Assembly: GCA_004194705.1 (NCBI GenBank)
Contig: SADC01001217.1
Coordinates: 434,001 to 498,000, forward strand
Direction of reading: 5' to 3'
From: Ditylenchus dipsaci
Lineage: Eukaryota > Nematoda > Chromadorea > Rhabditida > Anguinidae
Length of the DNA stretch: 64,000 nucleotides
Shown: positions 62,001-64,000 of the stretch, piece by piece
Layout of the letters: the number at the start of each line of letters is the position of its first letter
Numbering within the stretch: position 1 is the stretch's first letter
The notes under the pieces: model-generated
Seen by the model: the letters and a program-made list of their open reading frames with translations, nothing else
Told to the model about the DNA's origin: nothing
Databases searched by the model: none
Position numbers and translations under genes: made by a program

Positions 62001-62287
62001 GTGACAATGACACCTAGTTTTGGAGGAGGCTCGGACTGTAATCTAACCCAGCGGTCAGTGTTGATAAATAACAAGAATTTTGCAGCAGTTGTAAAATTTG
62101 TTTTTAGACCACAACTAATTTCATGGCTCAATCACCTGCTTTGATAAGAGCTATAGAACTAAGTGGTGGATTTGGAAGTGTTGCTGGCTCGAGCTCAGGT
62201 CCAAGTTCTATTAATGAAGAGGAACATAGACTACTGATGGAGCGGGTCGAAAGGACTGTAATTGTGGATGGAGACAGCGATCTGGAG
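44087..62287 (+). CDS. rhgf-1: PDZ-RGS-C1 Rho guanine nucleotide exchange factor (ARHGEF11/12, RHGF-1 type), 5' part
   Basis: Exons: 44087-44144, 44225-44395, 44481-44546, 44603-44653, 45410-45609, 45663-45752, 49723-49848, 57140-57230, 57367-57446, 57501-57605, 57867-57988, 58042-58408, 58500-58687, 58741-58783, 58887-59275, 59858-60328, about 61332-61499, 61894-62053 and 62108-62287. Domain order is PDZ, acidic linker, coiled coil, RGS-like, C1, then a long Ser/Pro-rich linker ending in ERTVIVDGDSDLE, a segment that in this family lies shortly before the DH domain. Such proteins link G-alpha-12/13 to RhoA activation at the membrane. The C1 domain is a feature of the fly and worm members and not of vertebrate ARHGEF11/12. 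The DH-PH part must lie past 62287. The start ATG at 44087 is chosen because its frame splices cleanly into the PDZ exon; an earlier exon cannot be excluded. Frame breaks at 58752-58756, 61432-61435 and about 62108. Confidence 0.85.
44225..44653 (+). CDS. PDZ domain exons of the RhoGEF
   Basis: Three exons spliced in phase 1 encode RCVLVSKQHDGYGLTVSGDH, then VNTVKPDGAAFRAGVRQGDR, then ILKVNGMPVSSSNHQEVVRM; the domain closes in the next exon (GGHNVALTVLG, from 45410). The carboxylate-binding loop is DGYGLTVSG (GYGL in place of the common GLGF). The GAAFRAGVRQGDRILKVNG block is the standard PDZ core and closely matches the PDZ of LARG/PDZ-RhoGEF. In that family the PDZ binds C-termini of receptors such as plexin-B. 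About residues 45-125 of the protein. Confidence 0.9.
45753..47437. other. RhoGEF intron sequence without recognised genes
   Basis: Short frames only; some TCCGACAATT/TGTCTGACAACTG motifs near 46250-46420 look like an old degraded repeat. Confidence 0.4.
47438..47659. mobile_element. TTAA-type MITE, AGGGGCATATTAGCGGGT
   Basis: TCAA at 47434-47437 and TTAA at 47660-47663. Ends AGGGGCATATTAGCGGGTCA and, inverted, AGGGAAAACCAGCGCGTTAC. 222 bp, no coding. Confidence 0.6.
47693..48677. mobile_element. hAT-like element, TSD CTAATAAG, subterminal AAATATGC arrays
   Basis: 8-bp TSD CTAATAAG at 47685-47692 and 48678-48685, identical. TIR TAGGGACCCAAATTCTATGC, near-perfect. Both subterminal regions contain repeated AAATATGC motifs (47725-47755 and 48500-48650), the kind of clustered short site that hAT transposases bind. 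No intact transposase. Lies in a RhoGEF intron. Confidence 0.8.
49037..49570. repeat. Inverted repeat with mariner-like left end
   Basis: ACAGGGTGGCGCAGTTTAGT at 49036, then TTGTTTTGGTCAATAACTTT (49063) pairing with the inverse near 49540; GGCAAGCGTTTGACACC (49134) pairs with GGTGTCAAACACTTGTC (49470). No coding sequence. Confidence 0.5.
49723..49848 (+). CDS. Coiled-coil exon of the RhoGEF
   Basis: A 42-codon phase 0 exon after TTTTTTCAG, encoding CLQENPNLQGSSKLERACQK and then ISHLQLQLKNIDPSFGFQEE. It continues the helical segment begun in exon 45663-45752 (MKELIQMLRREKNNLE). The two exons flank a 4 kb intron full of transposons (47438-48677). The reading runs directly into GTAAGT at 49849. 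Confidence 0.75.
51020..52533. mobile_element. Mutator-like TIR element with 9-bp TSD TCTTTATAG
   Basis: Perfect 9-bp TSD at 51011-51019 and 52534-52542. TIR starts GGGTGTACCGAAGAATTT on both sides. The arms are arrays of a unit around TTTGCTAAAGGCACA (51044-51240 and, inverted, 52375-52510). A 9-bp duplication and G-rich end suggest the Mutator (MULE) superfamily. No transposase frame. An independent foldback (51364-52022) is nested in the centre. Lies in the large RhoGEF intron. Confidence 0.75.
51364..52022. repeat. Foldback repeat with CCAAGTGGTCGTCCACTTGG core, nested
   Basis: Inverted arms run from GGTATGCGCCCAGGTGGATT at 51364 to the inverse near 52022 and include CCAAGTGGTCGTCCACTTGG at 51446 and its partners near 51595 and 51910. 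The outer ends carry GGTTCGAATCC-type sequence (52000, and inverted at 51378), a match to the tRNA B box. Related copy at 12227-12662 and fragments at 20660-20703 and 20848-20885. Confidence 0.6.
52955..53122. repeat. Inverted-repeat element, ends CGCTCAAAACTCGTTATACTG
   Basis: GCTCAAAACTCGTTATACTG at 52956 pairs loosely with the inverse of GCACACTCAAAACTGGATTA ending near 53122. Internal GGTTAATTGGG and GTTAACTGGG units recall the CAGTC/GTTAACC families. No clear TSD. Confidence 0.45.
53272..55294. mobile_element. Candidate TIR element enclosing the PSMB2-like gene
   Basis: Left arm 53272-53310, starting AGGGGCACACGGCCCTCAAA after TTAA (53268-53271), pairs with right arm 55264-55294, the inverse of CACGGCCCCTCAAAAACTGC continuing to ATTCTAGTGCAT. 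About 35 bp near-perfect. Between the arms lie the basic ORF, the PSMB2-like exons and their AATAAA. The right tip is missing and runs straight into the next element, so no right TSD can be read. Confidence 0.5.
53912..54730 (+). pseudogene. Degenerate proteasome beta-subunit gene (PSMB2/Pre1-like), preceded by a Lys/Arg-rich ORF
   Basis: Exons 54301-54429, 54474-54540 and 54588-54730 encode DKLKNKPVLSSIDYSGN, GVAGRYSYVILDSLYKNDMS, ETEGLDALNKYLMEIKKR and NNFSVIIIDKDGARHLDDIK. This follows the C-terminal half of proteasome subunit beta-4 (yeast Pre1, human PSMB2): DKxKNKPxL..IDY, then the EGLD helix and the IxDKDG..xxDD tail. The N-terminal catalytic-fold half is absent, and a gap of about 20 residues plus a one-base frame break (T3 run at 54344) precede the DK motif. 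Upstream exons 53912-54083 and 54139-54198 give a separate basic helical ORF (MVQTRRATVVRKELTTKQ onward) that I do not recognise. An AATAAA follows at 54788. It lies inside a RhoGEF intron between inverted arms at 53272 and 55264. Probably nonfunctional as a proteasome subunit. Confidence 0.7.
55456..56294. mobile_element. TA-inserted TIR element, ends CAGTCGACGCTCGATACAACG
   Basis: TA at 55454-55455 and 56295-56296. Left end CAGTCGACGCTCGATACAAC, right end the inverse of CAGTCGACCCTCGATATAAC. Inverted inner arms include CCTAAGTAATTTTTATATGC (55599) against its near-inverse (56135). The centre holds the minus-oriented copy of the 280-bp module. Nested in 55295-56366. Confidence 0.7.
55776..56012 (-). 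repeat. 280-bp module, copy 2
   Basis: Inverted relative to copies 1 and 3: begins AACATAGTTTTGTTGACTGG and ends near TTTGCCCAGCTTCAGTGACC. Its middle also has an internal inversion (CTTGGTCGGTTAGAGATGCG). Confidence 0.65.
57140..58408 (+). CDS. RGS-like (RGSL) domain exons of the RhoGEF
   Basis: Six exons. The first two encode an Asn-rich linker (NAFPPNINNNNSSVDQQ) and an acidic patch (MGESDDEEEDLG), the latter matching the acidic lead-in to the RGSL domain in this family. The third (57501-57605) reads GPFSNLLDLKSKPAHLAVFI, the conserved helix that opens the RGSL domain of LARG/PDZ-RhoGEF. Later exons give LFYLISDSYQ, RRFAYEIFSTFLIPSAPL, GEINELLADFRQKRQLGVG and KIAEQLLFHILEGLL. RGSL domains bind activated G-alpha-12/13. 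All junction phases agree without correction. Confidence 0.88.
58500..59275 (+). CDS. C1 zinc-finger exons of the RhoGEF
   Basis: Exons 58500-58687, 58741-58783 and 58887-59275. The pattern is H-x12-C-x2-C-x13-C-x2-C-x4-H-x2-C-x7-C, with HQFSLNPVNLTVHCYQCR, a 43-nt middle exon giving DAIWG then VNAQAYFCSN, and CDVLVHKQCASQLVDHC. All six Cys and both His zinc ligands are present. The middle exon reads through only if one G is added to the G5 run at 58752-58756. The last exon continues as a Ser/His/Gln-rich linker to a GTAAG donor at 59276. Confidence 0.85.
59524..59672. repeat. Palindromic MITE in a RhoGEF intron
   Basis: GGACACTTGGCTA at 59528, ACAGACAGTTGGCTACATGT and TTTTTTCGGTAAAATTTTAC at the centre, then the inverse ending GTAGCCAAGTGTCC near 59664. 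A smaller inverted pair sits just upstream (AGAAATGTAGAGATTTAGGG at 59426, inverse at 59475). Confidence 0.6.
59858..62287 (+). CDS. Ser/Pro-rich linker exons between C1 and DH of the RhoGEF
   Basis: 59858-60328 encodes an acidic/Ser-rich stretch, two polyproline clusters (EPPPPPPAGP and MSPPPPVP, possible SH3 or profilin ligands) and SMSSDSGIGTDV. About 61332-61499 encodes EEFAHLGQQMSRRLG and, after removal of one G from the G4 run at 61432-61435, MASLGVSPLAEETLGAGTSL. 61894-62053 encodes a Ser-rich segment; 62108-62287 encodes MAQSPALIRAIELSGGFGSV and ends at a GTACTT donor. The join 62053/62108 is out of phase by one base. The exon start near 61332 is uncertain because two AG acceptors fit (61331 and 61347). 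Confidence 0.65.
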
Positions 62288-62551
62288 GTACTTAATATTT
62301 ACATTATTATGTATTCTATTAATAACCTGTAATAGTCTGACTGGGCGTACTTTAAAGGGAATGCTGTATTCTTTCTATTAACACCCATCAATCTTTTGCT
62401 TACAAGCTTTTAAGCTTTTAATGAAAGGTCGAAAATTGTCTCGTCACGAAATTTTTGAGTCATTGACTACAAAATGGCAAGCATCGCAAGGTTTAAATTA
62501 GAAGAAAGGATTGAGCAAGGAGGATATTTTAAGCCTTCTTTGATAAACAGG

Positions 62552-62713
62552 CAGAGGCGTAGCCAGAAAAATCATTTAAGCCCCCGAGAGGTCATTTTCC
62601 CTACACCGTTTTTGAGTTTTATAGTGTTTTTACTTAACATTTTTTTCGAAAAACCTGACGGGGTGGGGCTATAGCCCTCTCAAACCCCCCCCCCCCCCTT
62701 GGCTACGCCCATG
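62552..62713. mobile_element. Short hAT-like MITE, ends CAGAGGCGTAGCCAG
   Basis: Ends CAGAGGCGTAGCCAG and TTGGCTACGCCCATG; imperfect 8-bp TSD TAAACAGG (62544-62551) versus TGTACAGG (62714-62721). The CAGGGGCGTAGCCAGG-type end is common in animal hAT elements. A run of 15 C lies at 62684. Confidence 0.6.
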
Positions 62714-62951
62714 TGTACAGGGTGTTCAATAAAAACTGCACCATTTTCGAAAAAATTTGTCAAGGGCTTCCGCGGACCGGTGAAGCCACAAATTTTTTTT
62801 TGTGATTTCAGCCAACAAATTTGAACCAGTTACAGCTAAAATAACTAGAAAATATAAAATTAACAAAGAGAACATATTAACCCGACCATTTGTGAATAAA
62901 AGATTGGTGGGAACTTCATAAGAATGTGAAAGAATAGTGCAGTTTTATTGG

Positions 62952-63750
62952 GGTTAGTACTCATTTGGGCGCCCTCATTTGGGCCGCAATTGTTTTGAGC
63001 GCCCTCATTTGGGCGCTTTTCAATTTTATATTATGAAAAGCGTCTCAGTCTAACCTTTTCGCTCCACATCATGAAAAAACGCTCTCAGACGATTAAAAAA
63101 ATATTTTTTTTGACCCGAAATTAGACTTTTGCATTGGGGGACCAAGGTAAATTTTCGGTTTTAAGATATTTTACCATGTTTTGTTTACTGGAGCTGGGCA
63201 AAAGAGACTATATATGCATTTTTTGATCAAGAGTACTTGTCGGAATCACGTCTGAGGTAAGTGAGTGCGCGCATCTCTAACCAACCAAGCCCCCTGCGCC
63301 CCCGAAGAGGTCGCAGGGGGCTTGGTTGCTTGGGGTTGAGATGCGCACACCCACATAACTTAGACGCAAATCACTCGAAATTGACTCTGGATGCAAAAAA
63401 AATGTATGCATACCAGAGTTTTTTTATGCGGTAGACCCTAGTTAACAAAACTATGATCAACATCTTCTTTTTTGAACAAGATTGGACTCTTTTTGGTCCC
63501 GTCCCACCCTAAAACAGCCCTAAACCCTTTTAAAAATGGTCAAAAAGGGTAATTTTCGGCGGTCCTAAAACTCGATTTTTTATTGACCAGAACCTTAACA
63601 TAATGTCTTTTTTGAGCTCCTGAGGCGATTTCAAGTCGTTTTGCTACATAAAATCAATATAAAAATTAAATGCGCCCAAATAAGGGCTCCCAAATGAGGG
63701 CGGGCCGAAATGAGGGCGCCCAAATGAGTTGCGCCAAATGAGTGTGTACG
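62952..63750. mobile_element. Array-armed foldback element B, second copy of the element A family, TSD TTTATTGG
   Basis: 8-bp TSD TTTATTGG at 62944-62951 and 63751-63758. Ends GGTTAGTACTCATTTGGG and AAATGAGTGTGTACG are the same as in element A, which fixes the family ends. Arms are shorter (three to four CATTTGGGCGCC units each). The middle differs completely from element A and carries a roughly 280-bp module also present at 23690 and 55776. Confidence 0.8.
63188..63460 (+). repeat. 280-bp module, copy 3
   Basis: Begins GTTTACTGGAGCTGGGCAAA (63182) and ends near AACAAAACTATGATCAACAT. Its middle has an extra inverted arm (CCAAGCCCCCTGCGCCCCCG) that makes a hairpin with the CGCAGGGGGCTTGG block at 63311. 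Confidence 0.65.
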
Positions 63751-64000
63751 TTTATTGGATACCCTGTGGTATTTCTATTATTAAGATTTTCCCTTTATGC
63801 AGCCAGGGTGACTATCTCAAATATTAAAAAAAAAGGTGGCGAAATTGTACAAGCATTGCAGAATTGTTTTTGAACAAGAGGCATAGTGATAAAAAAAGTA
63901 AAAAATGCCATCTTTAATTTTTCAAACAGTGGCAACATTTTTCAAAGGTGGCAAATGTCACCTATAGGTAGCAAGTTGGTGCTAGAAGCCAAAGCTTTTT

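Noticed and set aside
62340..62510. Possible next RhoGEF exon (KLSRHEIFESLTTKWQASQ)
   Set aside because: The reading frame does not match the phase after 62287 and shows no DH-domain similarity.

Overview
This 64 kb window is eukaryotic. It is AT-rich, its genes are split by GT-AG introns, and it is crowded with terminal-inverted-repeat (TIR) DNA elements. The gene content points to a nematode outside the compact Caenorhabditis-type genomes. The evidence is an F-box protein that begins with a Mos1-type helix-turn-helix (a fusion characteristic of nematode fbxa genes), an FMRFamide-receptor-like GPCR, and a PDZ-RGS-C1 RhoGEF like C. elegans RHGF-1. The assignment is inference; species cannot be read from the sequence.

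Host-like genes, all on the + strand: an HTH/F-box gene (7541-10553), a small Asn-rich single-pass membrane protein (14828-15274), a seven-helix peptide-type receptor (28134-31340), and the 5' three-quarters of an ARHGEF11/12-type Rho guanine nucleotide exchange factor (44087 to at least 62287; the DH-PH catalytic part lies beyond the window). A degenerate proteasome beta-subunit (PSMB2/Pre1-like) gene sits inside a 7.3 kb intron of the RhoGEF, within a candidate TIR element. On the - strand, 38725-39504 is a spliced helix-turn-helix gene that belongs to a 1.2 kb pogo-like transposon.

Most of the rest is mobile DNA. I could set exact ends, with matching target-site duplications (TSDs), for many elements: hAT-like elements with 8-bp TSDs, TA-inserting families with ends CAGTC or CCGTA, TTAA-inserting families, a Mutator-like element with a 9-bp TSD, and GG-ended elements with 8-bp TSDs. 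Several unrelated families share one architecture: each arm of the inverted repeat is itself an array of a short 8-20 bp unit. Many elements are nested inside others.

Every multi-exon host-like gene needs one or more single-base corrections to keep its conserved frame, mostly one missing base in or beside a short homopolymer. This suggests residual long-read indel errors rather than decay of every gene. Distances and exon ends come from reading the sequence by eye; no search was run.
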